The notes: generated by a model not told the origin, from the sequence alone. 64,000 bases of DNA from Turritopsis dohrnii (GCA_027922465.2 BQMF02000142.1:744001-808000); one strand, 5' to 3'. Counted from the first letter of the stretch, positions 18,276 through 31,020 are shown. Numbers and translations are program-made.

Positions 18276-19536
18276 TTAATCATCACACCCACCGCCACCA
18301 CCACCACCACCACCGCCATCGCAATTACTTCCGCCGTGATCGTGAGAGCTATGGCTGTATGAAGGCGTATAACTATGTGACGAGGAATGATGGCTGCTGT
18401 AATCATGAGATGACGTCTGGTGGATGCTACCGTAGTCATGATGTGACGAGCTTTCTCTTCCGACATCACTGCTGGCGTACGACGTTGTCGTATGAAGATT
18501 TGTCGAGGTGTCGTGATGGTTGTCATTGTCGGATGATTGAGTATGTGTGGTCTGCGAAGTAACGTGATCATTTCGATCGTCATTTTTCTTACATTCGTTG
18601 TCATTGTAGTAGTCGTAAATGTAATGTTGGTAGCCATAATCGTAACTATCTCTCCTCTTGTCATTCACAATACCTATGATACATCAAAACATTATTGTAA
18701 TCTTTCCAATGGGAAACGTTTGGAACATGTATATATTTATATTGTTTTGCTTTAAATGACGAAGTCATTTTGAACATAAAAGAAAACTCTACACCTGCTA
18801 CATTTAAAATTAAATTTTTATTTCAAGGTCATTCAAGGTCTTCTAAATTCAATTTAAAGTAACATTCAGGATCATTTCTCGGATAAAACACTTTCACTAA
18901 CACATAACAGTAATGGTTCCGTAATCAACAGTAAGTGTTGTTAATTGGGATAACATTAACTATAAGTATCAAATTATACAATGTATATGTTATCCCTATT
19001 CAAGTTTGTAGAATTCCAGAGACATCTCTGCTTGTGCCTTTTAAGCAGCACAAAACAATTATTGTTATTGTTAAAATGACAACAACTTGTATATATACTT
19101 AACTGAAATAATTATATACAGACAGTCAAGAATGAGAAAAATGTCCAAATTTTCAAGGTCATCAAATGACTTTTCAAGGTTATTCAAGGCCCTCAAGGTC
19201 ACTTTTTTAAATTCGAGGTTTTCAAAGTTTTTAAGGTATGCTCCTCAGTAATAAACCCAACCATAGCGTAGAGGTTCTATGATATAGATTATAGAAGAAT
19301 ACTGGATGGATCCTTTAATTACCTCCCTGGTAAATACCTCCAGTGACTTTCCTATTAGTGGCACTTGGTTTCCCTTTATAATGAATTTGATTTCCAGTGA
19401 ATTTCCACTCATCTTGTTCTTTTAGGAGTATTTTGCTAGTGACCTTCCCGTAACTAGCACTTTGTTCCTCTGTATAATTAACTTGATTTCCAAAGAATTT
19501 CCACTCTTCCTCTTCTTTGCAGCAACAACTTCCCAT
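18276..19536 (-). CDS. Predicted lipid-anchored His/Ser/Gly-rich protein, paralogue 1 (two coding exons)
   Basis: Coding exons are 19536-19323 and 18673-18276, joined by a phase-1 intron with GAG/GTAATT donor and ATAG acceptor, giving about 203 aa. The protein starts MGSCCCKEEEEWKF. Met-Gly with Ser at position 3 and adjacent cysteines predicts N-myristoylation and palmitoylation, so a membrane-attached cytoplasmic protein. Exon 2 has two imperfect copies of an EWKF-x-GNQ-x(2)-Y unit. Exon 3 is rich in Tyr, Asp, His and Ser, and ends in a run of Gly and CDD. Start choice is fixed by an acceptor (TTTTCAG) two bases before the ATG. The leader exon and TATA box lie about 5.8 kb upstream. The family is not recognised; it is paralogous to 26664-28211. 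Other small exons within the intron cannot be excluded. Confidence 0.7.
18674..19322 (-). other. Intron of paralogue 1, with clustered CAAGGTCA words
   Basis: Non-coding. TCAAGGTCA or one-mismatch variants recur near 18827-18842, 19154-19164, 19176-19184 and 19192-19201. The word matches the nuclear-receptor half-site bound by SF-1/ERR-type receptors. A decayed interspersed repeat is an equally good explanation. Confidence 0.45.
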
Positions 19537-19850
19537 TTCTGAAAAGGAAACAGCAATTTTTACAGATTATTAAACTCAATACCTTTTGTGACTGTACCCA
19601 TAAAGAAAAGCTAAATAAATGAACATTTAGAATATTCCACATTAAAAAAAAAATCTGTAAAAACTCAAGTGGAAATCAAAAGACAACTACAGTGTGTCCA
19701 CCAGAAAGTGGGCACCTAACTTTCAATAACCATATCTTTTGTTTTTCGTGCTTGTTCTTTTTCAATTTCTATATTACAGAAAGAAAATGTTTTGCTCTTT
19801 CTACCACATATATGACCCTTTTCATAGAAAAACCAATTTTTCAGGAAATA

Positions 19851-20092
19851 CAGTGTGTTTCATAGTGTTGGAAAAAATTTAATTAAATTTTTACATTTTT
19901 TACATTAAAATTTTTACATTTTTCCAAGACATTTTCCTTATTTTTCCAAAAACCACCATTTTTCACAAAACTATACCAGCCGAAAGAACTTGAAAGTGGC
20001 TTTCCATCGATGTAAAATTATTTTGAAATTGGGTATATTCATTTAAAAAAATAACTTTAAAAATTCCATTTCCAACATTATGAAACACACTG
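19851..20092. mobile_element. Nested mariner MITE, CAGTGTGTTTCATAGTGTTG ends (242 bp)
   Basis: The left end CAGTGTGTTTCATAGTGTTG and the right end CAACATTATGAAACACACTG are inverted with a few mismatches. TA is on both sides. It is inserted in the left arm of the larger mariner and is non-coding. Confidence 0.82.
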
Positions 20093-20394
20093 TATAATCG
20101 ATTTTACCATGAAACCATGACATTAAATTGATAACGATCAATTAACGCTTGCTTGAATAGGTGTCAACGACTCGAGTAGCATGGGAAATCATGAAAAGCT
20201 AAGATATTATAATAAAGCTGCGTTTATACAAGGAAAACTTTACGTTTTTACAAGCTCGAAACATTTCTAAAACTCTTTTACAAAGATTTATAAACTTTGA
20301 ATCATATTTTTTGATGGGGATTTCTATCCAGAAACTGTTGTCTAAAAGCCTGAATAACAGCTACATAACTTATTGTTTCATGAAACTTTCTTAC

Positions 20395-21561
20395 AACGAA
20401 AGTTTGCTGCTGGACTGTTAACTGCATGATTGCTGTCATAAACTTTCGTATTATGGTATCCGTGGCATTGCTAACCTATGGTTTAGGTCATACCTTTCTT
20501 CAAGACAACAGTTTGTCTGTTTGTCTGGTTTTAAGTCAACCCTCAAATTTATTTGCCATGGTGTTCCTCAAGGCTCGGTCCTTGGCCCACTGCTGTTTCT
20601 GCTGTATATTAACGACTTACACCTAGCCATCCCTAACTCTGAGGTCTACCACTTTGCCGACGACACTAATCTACTAAATTTTGGTAATACCTTGAAATCA
20701 CTCAGCAAAAAAATTAATATAGACTTGAAACTTCTTTGCCATTGGCTCAATGCCAACAAAATCTCACTCAACACAACCAAAACTGAATTCATTCTATTCA
20801 GACACCAAACAAAACCTCTCAACTATGACCTGAAGATAAAAATTGGTGGTAGGAAACTTTACCCCTCCTCACATATTAAATATCTTGGTGTGATCCTTGA
20901 TGAAAATCTTAACTGGCGCCAACATGTCAGTACCCTTGCGATTAGGCTACGCAGAGCTAATGGAGCACTATGTAAATTAAGACATTATGTACCCAAACGT
21001 ACCTTAATCTCTATCTATCATGCTATCTTTTCATCACATCTACGCTATGCTTGTCAAATTTGGGGTCAGCGTGAGTCAACTAATACTAAACGCATCCTCG
21101 TACTACAAAAGGCTGCTGTCCGAATCCTAACCTTCTCAAATCCTATTGCACCCTCTCGGCCTCTTTTCAACTACCTTAAATTACTGAATATCTTTGACCT
21201 TGTCAAGTCATTGAATATTCTATTTATTCATCAAGCCTTAAATTTTAAACTCCCTCCCAGCGTTCATAGTACTTTCAATTACACTAAACTCTGCCATACT
21301 TTCAACACCAGAGGTAAGTCTCATGGGCACCTACATCAACCTTCAGTTAAAACTCAAGCATTTGGAATTTCTTCAATGAAATTCCAATCAATTATTTGCT
21401 GGAATCATTTGCAAAGTCAATATCCAAATCTTGATCTAGCTTTGCTAAACCATTCTCAACTAAAAACCTTAACCACAAAATTCTTCCTTGAAAAATATAC
21501 CACCTAGTCTCTCTCTCCAGTAGTTTTGTTTCTCATACTTACATCAATTTTTGTTTTTTAT

Positions 21562-21607
<46 letters not shown>

Positions 21608-21790
21608 CGTTTTTTGTCCTATACCTCAATTTCTTAACTTAGTCTATTTCTTTATTTATTTGGTGGCCACCCCCTTTGTTTAGTATTCACTATTGGGGTG
21701 GTCTCCTGCCATGACTTTATTGTAATCCCATTTTCATTAACTTATTTTCCTGGCAAATAAATGTTGTTGATTGATTGATTGATTGATTGA
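20395..21790 (+). pseudogene. 5'-truncated LINE reverse transcriptase (CR1/L2-like)
   Basis: The open frame 20521-21507 encodes the RT palm with HGVPQGSVLGPLLFLLYIND, the catalytic box FADDTNLL, the KTEFILF and YLGVILDENLNWRQHV motifs, and the C-terminal connection domain. In-frame coding continues upstream without a Met (YYGIRGIANLWFRSYLSSRQ from about 20447). A frameshift separates it from a TVNH-like motif near 20420. Endonuclease and ORF1 are absent. The 3' end has a 45-base T run (21563-21607), an AATAAA, and a terminal GATT repeat tail (21767-21790), as in CR1/L2-type elements with short-repeat tails. It is inserted inside the mariner at 19690-22478. Confidence 0.85.
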
Positions 21791-22162
21791 ATGAATTTCG
21801 TAAAAAGTTTGTTTTCTCGCTTATGAAGATTTTGTGTTGGGAATATGAAATTATTATATAAATCATAATAAAAAATTTAAGGTAAGTTTACACAATGAAA
21901 AAAACTTTGTGTCTTTTCAAAAAATTTCATAACAAATTAGCACAACACCACCAACAGCGGTTGTTTCAACGAAACAAAAGATTATATAATTGCTCGTTAA
22001 AAGTCTGTTTTATTGATCATTACAAAATTAACAACTGTATCGAAACAAAAAATACTTAATATTCTTCAAAATAAAAATCTTTATTAAAAACAACTTATAT
22101 TTTTGGAAAGCTCAAGAAATCCTCTTTCCAACGGTATAAAAACCGCTTGTATTGTCAAGGAC

Positions 22163-22413
22163 ATAGAATTAGGGGGGGGGCTTGGGGGCTTGCGCCCCCC
22201 CCCAACTTTTTTGTCAATTATGAGAAATTTGTTTTTGCCTTTCCTAAAAATTGAAAATCATGTTGAAATTATAGATTTGAGTGCTGTTATAGGCAATCTA
22301 GAGGTAGTATTTTTCAAAAAATTTCTTGGCGCAACGGCCCCAACCATGGGCCTCTTTCAACAATAGAGATTTATTGAGCCCCCCCAACTCAAAATGTCTT
22401 GCTACGCCCCTGA
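22163..22413. mobile_element. G-rich hAT-like MITE fragment
   Basis: An 8-9 base G run, GGCTTGCGCCC and matching C runs lie near the left. The right end reads CAGGGGCGTAGCAAG on the minus strand, a terminus type typical of hAT MITEs. The left terminus is degraded. Confidence 0.5.
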
Positions 22414-22478
22414 TTGTTGAAAATTCAAAAAGTTATTTGTGTTTTAAACAAGGTGCCCACTTTCTGGTGGACACACTG

Positions 22479-25307
22479 TATACTAGAAAAAACTATACAC
22501 AACACACATGATTTTATATGCTTATTTGTTTCCCAAGAGGCCCTTTAAAGACAATGAGATAAGATTTCTTATATATATATATTTGAAATCTAAAATTTTT
22601 TGATTTTTAGTTTAGGCAAGTGAGCAGTAAATATGCGAAAAGTGCAAATAGAACGAAGCACTTGTTAGTTCTGTTTTTCTGTAATTTGGCTTTTCTGTAA
22701 TTTACATTACAATGTCTCTCCTTACTACTGGGAAGAGTTTAATGGGAATTAAATGAATCTTTAAGCAGAAAAATGGCTTAAATCAATGTTCATGGCATGG
22801 TATATGTATAATTACTTCCTGTAATTGAAGACCATAACAGTTTAATGGTAGTCCACCAGAGAAAGATACAGCACTTGAAAAACCCAATGATTTATGGAGT
22901 AAGAAAAAGAATTAAGAGATAATTACATAAAATCATGATTTCATGTAAATAAGTTATATATTATAATTAATGAATAAGAATTTATTAAAAACAGTTTGTA
23001 AGTTCTCTTACTTGTCAAACATGCTTTTTTTTTATAAGAACCAGTAAAATCTGATCTGAGACTGGCTGTTCTTGTTTTTGGAGCCTTTTTCAGCCTTGAA
23101 TTGTTCTTATTTTGTTCTTAGCTTTAAGAACAAAGTTTTAGATTTCAGCCTCATTTTGTTCTTATTTTTATATGGAAATTTAAGTATAATAATATAAAAT
23201 AAAATAAATCTTTTTACTGGTTAAAAGCATGGTTGCTGTTCGGCAATGACCCGATATAAGTTTTTAAGGATAATCAATGGTGGCACCATCATTTATATAT
23301 TTTGCACATTTTATTGAAGGTTAAAAAACAATAAACTTCTTAACTATTTACCAGTGAGAGAGTTCCCATCATGAATTGTTCTTATTTAAACTACCCATAT
23401 TCCTTCATCTTGGAAGACTTTCAAACACTATCAAACATGATTTTAATTCACATTATAATATTCTTCTTTAAAGTTACCACACATGCAACTTCCCTGCCAT
23501 CTTTATTATTAAAATTTGCAGCTTAAACTTGTGGAGAAGGCCTTCCAAGTGCCGTGAATTGTTGGAGAACGGAGTTCAAAAAAAACTATTGTTTCATCAG
23601 ATGTGAAATCGCAGCTTCATATTTGAAGGCTAAGAGAAGTGACTGAGAATCAAAACATACAATTGGCAAAAAGATGTAAAAATCATGGAATCAGTCTTTT
23701 CAACTAAAAAAATAATAATAAAACAATATTTTCTAAACAAGTTTCTAATTTCTTTGCAAATTCTCCACCAACCAACTGAAACTTTGTTTTTATTCTGCAC
23801 TTATAGTGATTTATATACAACTTGATTGTTCATGGATAAAACCCAACAAATCAATTCAGAAACTTCACATTAACCCTTTGAATAAGTGTGAAAAGTTTAA
23901 TACAAGCTTTTGAATCTCTGATGTTGACTTGAAACAGTTAAAATAATAATAAAGTAAAATATTTTCGTGCAACAGACCCATCAATTGTTCTATGAATTTA
24001 GTTAATGTCACATGAAGGTGATCATTGAATGACAGATTATTATTTTATTCCCAAAAGCTCATGCTTTTACGCGCTAGGTAGCTAATTCTTTTATTACAAA
24101 TAAATAAAATGTTTAATTACATGTATTTACAAGTAGAGTCAATATACCGCCTTAAAAAAATACATCTATGATTTTTGAAATACTTATTTTATACCAATCT
24201 ATTGCTATAAAAATCTAGAGGAACCAGCACAAATATTTAAATATATTTAAATATTTATAGTCATTTGAAAGGACCACCTTTTCCCCAAGAACACCGAAGT
24301 TGGATAATTTCCCCAAATGATGGTGAAACGTTGAAAAAATACGTTGTTTTTCTTTTCCTGAACCTTCGCTAGATTTTCGGCGTTTTAGATTAAAAGGTGT
24401 TAAAATTAGTAGAGAGGGTAAAATCTATCCATACTCCTGCCAAGCCTCGAAACTTCTGGGAGGGTATCCGAGAAAGGGCCTGTTTATCTTGTGATAGAGA
24501 TCTGTTTAAAATAGATTTTTGCTATCTATAGAACAAGAATTAGCTATCTTTCTTTATTATGCGTTTGTTAAAAACGGGAATTTATCTGTTCAATTTTATT
24601 TCACATTGGGAAGCCTCAATTCAAATCTTAGGATAATGAAGTTTTATCAACAGTGGTTTTTTCTGATTACCTGCGGTAGAGAGTGGAAAGCGTTCTAAAA
24701 CCGAAAGTTGTATGATATTGTGAAGGGAAGTGATAAATCACTTTGTTCTTATTTACCATTCCATATAGTTAAAAATAAAATCGCATAGCAGTAAAGTTCG
24801 GTAAGAATTCTAAAATTCGTTTGGGTCATTGAGTGAATAGACAACTGCTACCTCTCGCTCTTTCGAACACTTTTATGAGAGTTCTCACTTTCGAAAATTT
24901 GTGGCACTTTAGTTGGAACATCCCCATTCCTACACAACTCATGGCCATTCCTAAACAAATCATGGGAAATCTTTAGAAAAACATTCCCAAGGACATTATA
25001 ATTGCCGTTTCCATGCATAGTTAGCGGTGTAGTGAAACCTCATGTTTCTCAAAGTCAGTGATAGAACATCAGGAATGAACAACCAGATCAATATGTAGAC
25101 AAGTGTTTTTCATTCCTGGACCTGCATGAACCTACACAGCACAAAACTGAAGCAATTGTCTTACAGTAGAAGCTACTGAACTTTTCATGAAAAGTACCTT
25201 ATGCTAAAACATGAACATTCCATTCGTTTCTGAAAGGAACAATTTTAATCAGAAACATGAAAATATGAAACAAAACATCAAAAATAATGATAAGTTTCTG
25301 ACCTTAC
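22479..25307 (-). other. Remainder of intron 1 of paralogue 1
   Basis: A+T-rich sequence with no supportable exon. Patches near 23550-25250 resemble 28900-30950 in the second gene (for example GTGATAGAACATCAG and TCTTACAGTA), showing that the introns are duplicated along with the genes. Confidence 0.5.
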
Positions 25308-25390
25308 CTTCTGACCAACTATTGAAGTCTTGACTTGAATATCCACCTAAAATGTGGATTGCACTCAAACGTAATCAAGTTCTTTTTATA
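25308..25390 (-). promoter_or_regulatory. TATA promoter and non-coding leader exon of paralogue 1
   Basis: TATAAAAAG (25390-25382, minus strand) is followed about 30 bases on by a leader exon without ATG, ending TCAGAAG before the donor GTAAGG at 25307. The 80-base block from TATA box to donor is nearly identical to that of paralogue 2 (31021-31103), although the surrounding introns have diverged. The leader contains TCCAC-ATTTTAG-GTGGA and TTCAAGTC-AA-GACTTCAA, which can fold as hairpins. Confidence 0.7.
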
Positions 25391-25421
25391 AGCAGATAAG
25401 CACCAATAGGGTAAGTAACCT

Positions 25422-25614
25422 AAGGCTCTAATTACACTCTGGACATATTTTACATCTAATCCGGCTTTGTATTCTTATAGTGTAATCACAGACTTCTTGC
25501 CGTCAGTTTAGTTACTTCAGCGTCAACAGAAACCACACTGCTTATAAAATGTGAATTGACATTTTCTACCCAAAAAGCATCATAGTATAGATTTTCCAGT
25601 ATAGACAGAGCCTA
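25422..25614. repeat. Short MITE upstream of the paralogue 1 promoter
   Basis: AGGCTCTAATTACACTC at the left and GTATAGACAGAGCCT at the right form imperfect inverted ends. The same element occupies the equivalent place upstream of paralogue 2 (31141-31343), so it predates the gene duplication. Confidence 0.55.
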
Positions 25615-26663
25615 AGAAGCATATCTTATCGAAACATTTATTTTGTTAAAAACTGAAATGCCTGATATCTATCTTGCATAGAAAGAATTCACACTTTATT
25701 TAGAAGCAAGCTGTTAAATTTGTAGCTGGGAGCTTCAAAATGCAAACAAATTCAGCAGCAAAAACGTTATCGGGACAACTGGAAAAGTCTGATCTCGTCA
25801 AACAGTCCTGCTTTAGGTTGTATAAATTCAAGCTCACCCTTTCTTGTACGAAAGTCTTTGTGAAATAAAAAAAAAATGACAGAGAAATGTTGTCGTGATG
25901 TAATTTTTGCGGGAAACGGAAAAGTAGAAGAAGAATGTTAGTTAAATGTTAGCTACAAACCGTATTCTCGGTTTACGAATTAATTTTATGAGACTTTGAT
26001 TATGTGAAAATCGTTTATCGTTTATCTGCGACCAACTGTTATGGAGGTATTGTCGGGCAAAGATTTCACTTGCTCCTTAAAAAAGTGTCAATGATGTCAA
26101 CAATAACAGAATTCGTCAAGAAACAGTAGATATTAAAGTTGCATGCATGTGTTTTCTATTTCAGATTGTTATATGATAAAGAGTGTTAAATTAGCGCCCC
26201 TTCTTCCTTTTTGCACTCGTCTACGGGAAGACCGAAGATTTTTTTCTTTTTCACCAAAAATCTACATACTTTTTAAGAAAGTCCGTGATATCGTGACTTT
26301 AAGTCGAACATTCATTAAGTCGGACATTCATTAAGTCGAACATTCATTAAGTCGAACGATGATCCTGCTTTATTTGACACGATTAATGCAAAGCACTGAA
26401 AAGAATGTTGCTTTTTTTAATGCTATCTTTTTCTTGAGCGGTGACAACAAGCCATGTGTAACTGGATACTCAAAGCTTAAGTTTAAAGTTCATGCAGAAT
26501 CTAGAAACATTATTTAGAAAAAATAGCAATGTGTGCACTTTTAGAGCATTATAGCCTGGAATATCTACAAAAATAATATATAGTGCTGTTTTGTCTTGGA
26601 AAATGTGATGTGGTGTTCTTTTGAGAATCATATACAGCATTTGAAATGTTAATTGTTTCCTTT
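25615..26663. other. Intergenic sequence between the paralogues
   Basis: No gene supported. It holds a 16-bp tandem repeat (see 26301-26357) and the probable 3' UTR of paralogue 2. Confidence 0.4.
26301..26357. repeat. 16-bp tandem repeat, about 3.5 copies
   Basis: AAGTCGAACATTCATT repeats at 26301, 26317, 26333 and partly 26349, with one substitution in the second unit. Confidence 0.85.
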
Positions 26664-28211
26664 CTAATCATCATCACCGCCACCACCACCACCACCACCA
26701 CCACCGCCACCACCTCCACCGCCGCCACCACCACCGCTGCTACCACCGTAATCATAAGAGCTATGGCTGTATGAAGGCGTATAACTATATGACGAGGAAT
26801 GATGGCTGCTGTAATCATGAGATGACGTGTGATTGGAGCTACCGTGGTCGTGATGTGAGGAGCTTTCTCTTCCGACATCACTGCTGGCGTACGACGTTGT
26901 CGTATGAAGATTTGTCGAGGTGTCGTGATGGTTGTCATTGTCGGATGATTGAGTATGTGTGGTCTGTGAAGTAACGTGATCATTTCGATCGTCATCTTTC
27001 TTACATTTGGCGTCATCGTTATCGTCGCCACTATCATCTCCGTCACTTATGCTTTCTTTCCTTTTGCCATTCACACCTATAATATATGAAGCCTGTTTGT
27101 AATGGATATGCCTACTTGAACAGGCATATCAATAACATATATGTCAGCATAGAGCCCAATGTGACCATCTTTTGAATGTTCTGAATCAAAATCTGCAATT
27201 TTCTGAAACTTTCACTCGAAAAATTGGAGAGATTTTTACTGTCTGAATTTTATCAAAGAGAAAAGTTCCCAACGGAACTGCTAATATCATTTTCAGAAAT
27301 TTGCTTGCGGCATGTGTACTTCCAGTAAATGTCGCAATCGCCAGTAAATGTCGCAAACGCCAGTAAGTGTCGCAACAGTAAATGTCGCAAAAAAATTAAA
27401 AATCAACAGTAAATGTCTCAACTTTATAATTTCGATTTCTAGCTAATATCTGCGCTAATACTACAAGTTACTCTATGCTTCAAGATTTCCCAAAGTGAGT
27501 CCTGACCGATTGATTTAAGCAACAGGTCTTTCCTTTTCATACCCTCCACATTATATGATCAAAATCACTTTGTGTAAGTTTGCGACATTTGCTGTTGATT
27601 TTGAAAAACGTTACGACATTTAATTGTTAAAAAAAATTAAAACGAATGAAAATTCTAGTTGCGACACTTACTGTTGAATTGCGACACTTAATGGCAATTT
27701 TGCGACATTTACTGGCGTTTGCGACATTTACTGGCAGTACAGCATGCACTATTTACATTTCGTTTCTTTTCTCAATGAGACACAGAATTGTATTTTATTT
27801 GATGAGACTGCTTCTGCATTGTTATCAAAACAAAAGTAGACTCACAGCGAAGCCGAAGAACTATGCGAAATTATTAGCTCGATATTATTCGTTTAAAAAG
27901 AACACAACGAGGAACAATTGGAACCAAATATTAACGATGAGATTTTTGCTTCACTTCAAAATGAAAACAATGGTTTTGATATTTAGACCAAGTTCCACAG
28001 CAATAACCAGTTGTATGATACATATGATTAACTTAAGAGGAATGCTTTAATTACCTCTTTGTTTTTTTCCTGTGGTTGTTCCCTTGGTTCCAGTGACTTT
28101 TCCGCCAGTGGAAACTTTCCCGCTAGTGGAAACTTTCCCGCTAGTGGAAACTTTCCCATTAGCGCCACTTGAATAACTGGCTGGAGTTCCTTTAGAGCAA
28201 CAACCTCCCAT
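26664..28211 (-). CDS. Predicted lipid-anchored His/Ser/Gly-rich protein, paralogue 2 (two coding exons)
   Basis: Coding exons are 28211-28055 and 27076-26664, joined by a phase-1 intron with the same GAG/GTAATTAAAG donor and ATAG/GTGTG acceptor as paralogue 1, giving about 189 aa. The start is MGGCCSKGTP, placed by a CAG acceptor two bases upstream; a longer frame beginning MSFPFF would lie in the intron. Met-Gly plus a Cys pair again predicts myristoylation and palmitoylation. Exon 2 carries a short GKVSTS-type tandem repeat where paralogue 1 has EWKF-GNQ units. Exon 3 is almost identical to paralogue 1 in its His/Ser/Thr core but has a longer polyglycine run (over 20) and ends DDD. The function is unknown. 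His/Asp clusters could bind metal ions, which is speculation. Confidence 0.7.
27320..27736. mobile_element. TIR element with CAGTAAATGTCGCAA repeats, in the intron
   Basis: TCCAGTAAATGTCGCAA at the left and its inverse at the right bound a 417-bp unit. The word CAGTAAATGTCGCAA or a one-base variant recurs about three times in each arm. GTAC flanks both ends (27316-27319 and 27737-27740). A TA duplication two bases inwards is the alternative reading. There is no transposase. Confidence 0.7.
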
Positions 28212-31020
28212 TTCTGAAAAAAAAGGAAACGACACTTTTTACAAATTGTTAAATCCAATACCTTTTGAAGCCAGTTATTTTATCCGTCAACACGAAGCTG
28301 AATGAATGAACATCTGGAAGTCTTTCACATAAATAAGAAATCCATGTAAACGCAAGACTACAATGCTGGATAAAAATATCGGAAATTATACGAAAATCGG
28401 CATTACCATCCCCAAGTATTTCCTTCTGAAAGGAACACCTCATATCTGAATAACGGATAGTCATTCATAAACATAACTTTTCTTTGTTTGTTCTTTGTAA
28501 AATGCTAATGTGGATCAATGCTAATGTGAACATGTACACGCATCTTTGAAGGTATTTATCTCTACATACTTCAATATGTTTGTTTGGTTCACAGTAGCCT
28601 CTTTAAAAACAGTTCTTTTACGATTTTTTCTATTTTTGTGAAGTTTCTTTGAGTTTATATTAGTTTCGTTACGGTCTAGTTAACAGTACCAGCCTCGCTT
28701 TTATGTTAATTCATCGTTTTACTGAACGTAAATGATTCCTATTTTGATTGTGCGGCGGGTACTGTTGATTAACACGATGTTTTTACTGAAACTCGAGATC
28801 TTTCCGTAGGAACGGACAATTGAAAGTTTACAAAATTTTTAATTTATCAATTTTTTAATGCTATTTGTTTATTACGTCAATGTTTGCTTGAAAAGGGAGT
28901 TCCACAATGTTAAAATACGTCGTCAATAGCAGTTTTATCAGATGTGAAATCACAGCTTAATATTTGTAAGCGATTTAAAACGAGTGCGAATCAAAATATA
29001 CAACTGACAAACAATAAATTTTGTCATCGAATCAGTCTTTTTTTTCTCCTTCGAATATACAATACAGGCAAGTTTCTGATTGCGCAAAAATTCTCTATTA
29101 GCCAAGTGGAACCTTGTTTTTATTATGCAATTACATTTTCGATCCATTTATAGAGATTTTTTAACAATTAGTCTTGTTTCCATGGATACAATCCCTACAA
29201 ACCCATCAGAAATTTCACATCAACAGCATTGATCACTAGAAATAAGTGTGCAAAATATGTGTCTTATTTGAAAATATAAATCTGAGGGGCTGTGGTACTA
29301 AAAGTTGTAACAGACCCATCAATTGTTCTATGAATTAGTTAATGTCACGTGAAAGTGATCATTGAATAGAGCGGGTAAGTTTTAATTCGTTAGTTAATTT
29401 ATCATTGTTTTTACAATATAATTTTTAATTACATTTCAATGTTATGTAGATTGATAGTCCCCTCAAATGAAGCGAAGTCTTCGCAGGATTGTCGGCTTTT
29501 GCTATAAGAACAGGCTGGTCCTAAATCGAAGATAAGTTGGATGATAAGTTAAAAATATTTTAAAATCAGTAGAGATGCTTGTGTAGAGTTGCTAGTGTAG
29601 AGATGCTAGTGTAAATTCTTGCAATCTGGTGCCTTTAACAAGCCTTGATACATCTGGGAGAGTATCGATAGAATCAGTAGAGCATGGACGTATAAAAAGG
29701 GAAGGACTTACAACTTTTATAAATCTATTCAAACAATCTCGCCTCGGTTTATTGAAATGTTGACAAAAGCAGTTTTGAAACTCCCTCAAGTGCTGTTAAA
29801 AATTACATGTTTCCATTGGCTTCCATCATCGTAACAACCAACAAGAAATGAATTTAAAGATTTTATGATTATTTTTTAAGCCAGGTTTTAAACTCTGATT
29901 CCTCATGACTTCTTACAGTCTCTTTGGATATAAGTATATACACAAAATGCTTCCTAACTCCGAGAAATTTATCTTAATTCCAATCCAACATTTTAAAAGA
30001 AGGTTGAGTAGAAGTTTTGTGATACTACAGAATATTGCAGATGTATCTCCAAATAGTATTTTCTCTCAATTCTTTGGTTTTCCACATTTCATTAAACATA
30101 AAGTTTCGTATAAACCCGCCCATGTGAACCAAAATCCAGTGAAATGCGAGGCGAGGATGACATCAAAGAAATGCCGACAGAATAGATTTTAATAATAGAA
30201 ATGAAAGGCTTAAGTATTAGTTGTGAGTCCTTCTCTTTTTATACGTCCATGAGTAGAGATATTGAAGCCTGTTTGTTTATTGATTGAGACCTGCTTATGT
30301 CTTGCATTTATGGTGATTATTAAATAAGGTTTGAGATGTCTTTAAAATAAAGTTTTTGAATCTGTAAAACAAGATCAGTTTTTATTAGGTGTTTTTAAAA
30401 AACAGGAATTTATTTGTTCACTTCATTTCATATAAACTTTTTCCTTCTGCCTTCAAGGGAGAGTGACAAGCGTTATACATAACAGAAAATGGTTTTATGT
30501 TATTATGAACGTAGTTAAACTTTCGATAAAGTAATCACTTTTAATTCTTATTCACCATTTCAAAGAGTTCAAAGTAAAATTTCTGAGCAGGAAAGTTAAT
30601 GGTTTAGAAAATTTAAAAACTTTTCCCAGGTGATTGAGTCGATAGATAACTGTTGCATGACTTTTTCAAAGACTTTAATGAGAACGTTTATGATTATGGC
30701 ATTCCCCATACCTATATCACAGGTAGAAAATCTTGGAATAATAGTTCGCAAGATCATATGGTTACCATTTCCAAGCTTTTATTGTTGCAGTGAGATATCG
30801 GGCCTTCTGAAAGTCTGTGATAGAACATCAGTAATGCTTTTCATACCATGAAACAAATGTGATGACACACCAGAAAAAGGGCAGCAATTCTCTTACAGTA
30901 CAACCTACTGAAATTTTTTGTGAAAACTAAAAGAATGCGTAAATAATCAAAGGAATGGAAATTGTTTCTTTCACATCAGAATGGAATATATGAAACATGA
31001 AAATCAATTTTCTTTCTTAC
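28212..31020 (-). other. Intron 1 of paralogue 2
   Basis: Non-coding between the leader donor (31020) and the acceptor before MGGCC. Parts match the paralogue 1 intron. Open frames here (for example 29905-30192) lack recognisable domains and are probably chance. Confidence 0.5.

Larger units (their letters stand above)
19690..22478. mobile_element. Tc1/mariner-type element, CAGTGTGTCCACCAGAAAG ends (2.79 kb)
   Basis: CAGTGTGTCCACCAGAAAGT at 19690 is mirrored at 22459-22478, and TA flanks both ends (19688-19689 and 22479-22480). Most of the length is made of later insertions: a smaller mariner MITE (19851-20092), a LINE (to 21790) and a G-rich hAT-like fragment (22163-22413). No transposase remains. 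It lies in the long first intron of the lipid-anchored gene. Confidence 0.82.

Noticed and set aside
18209..18664. A Thr/Met/Ile-rich frame overlapping exon 3 of paralogue 1 (and the same at 26549-27046)
   Set aside because: It is a shifted reading of the same low-complexity DNA. The His/Ser/Gly frame connects in phase to the upstream exon and the other does not.
20426..20626. A 66-codon frame overlapping the LINE reverse transcriptase
   Set aside because: It is a shadow frame. The RT motifs continue upstream in the other frame.
27316..27740. A CRISPR-like array, because of repeated CAGTAAATGTCGCAA words
   Set aside because: The words lie in inverted orientation in the two arms of a TIR element, with irregular spacing, in a eukaryotic intron.
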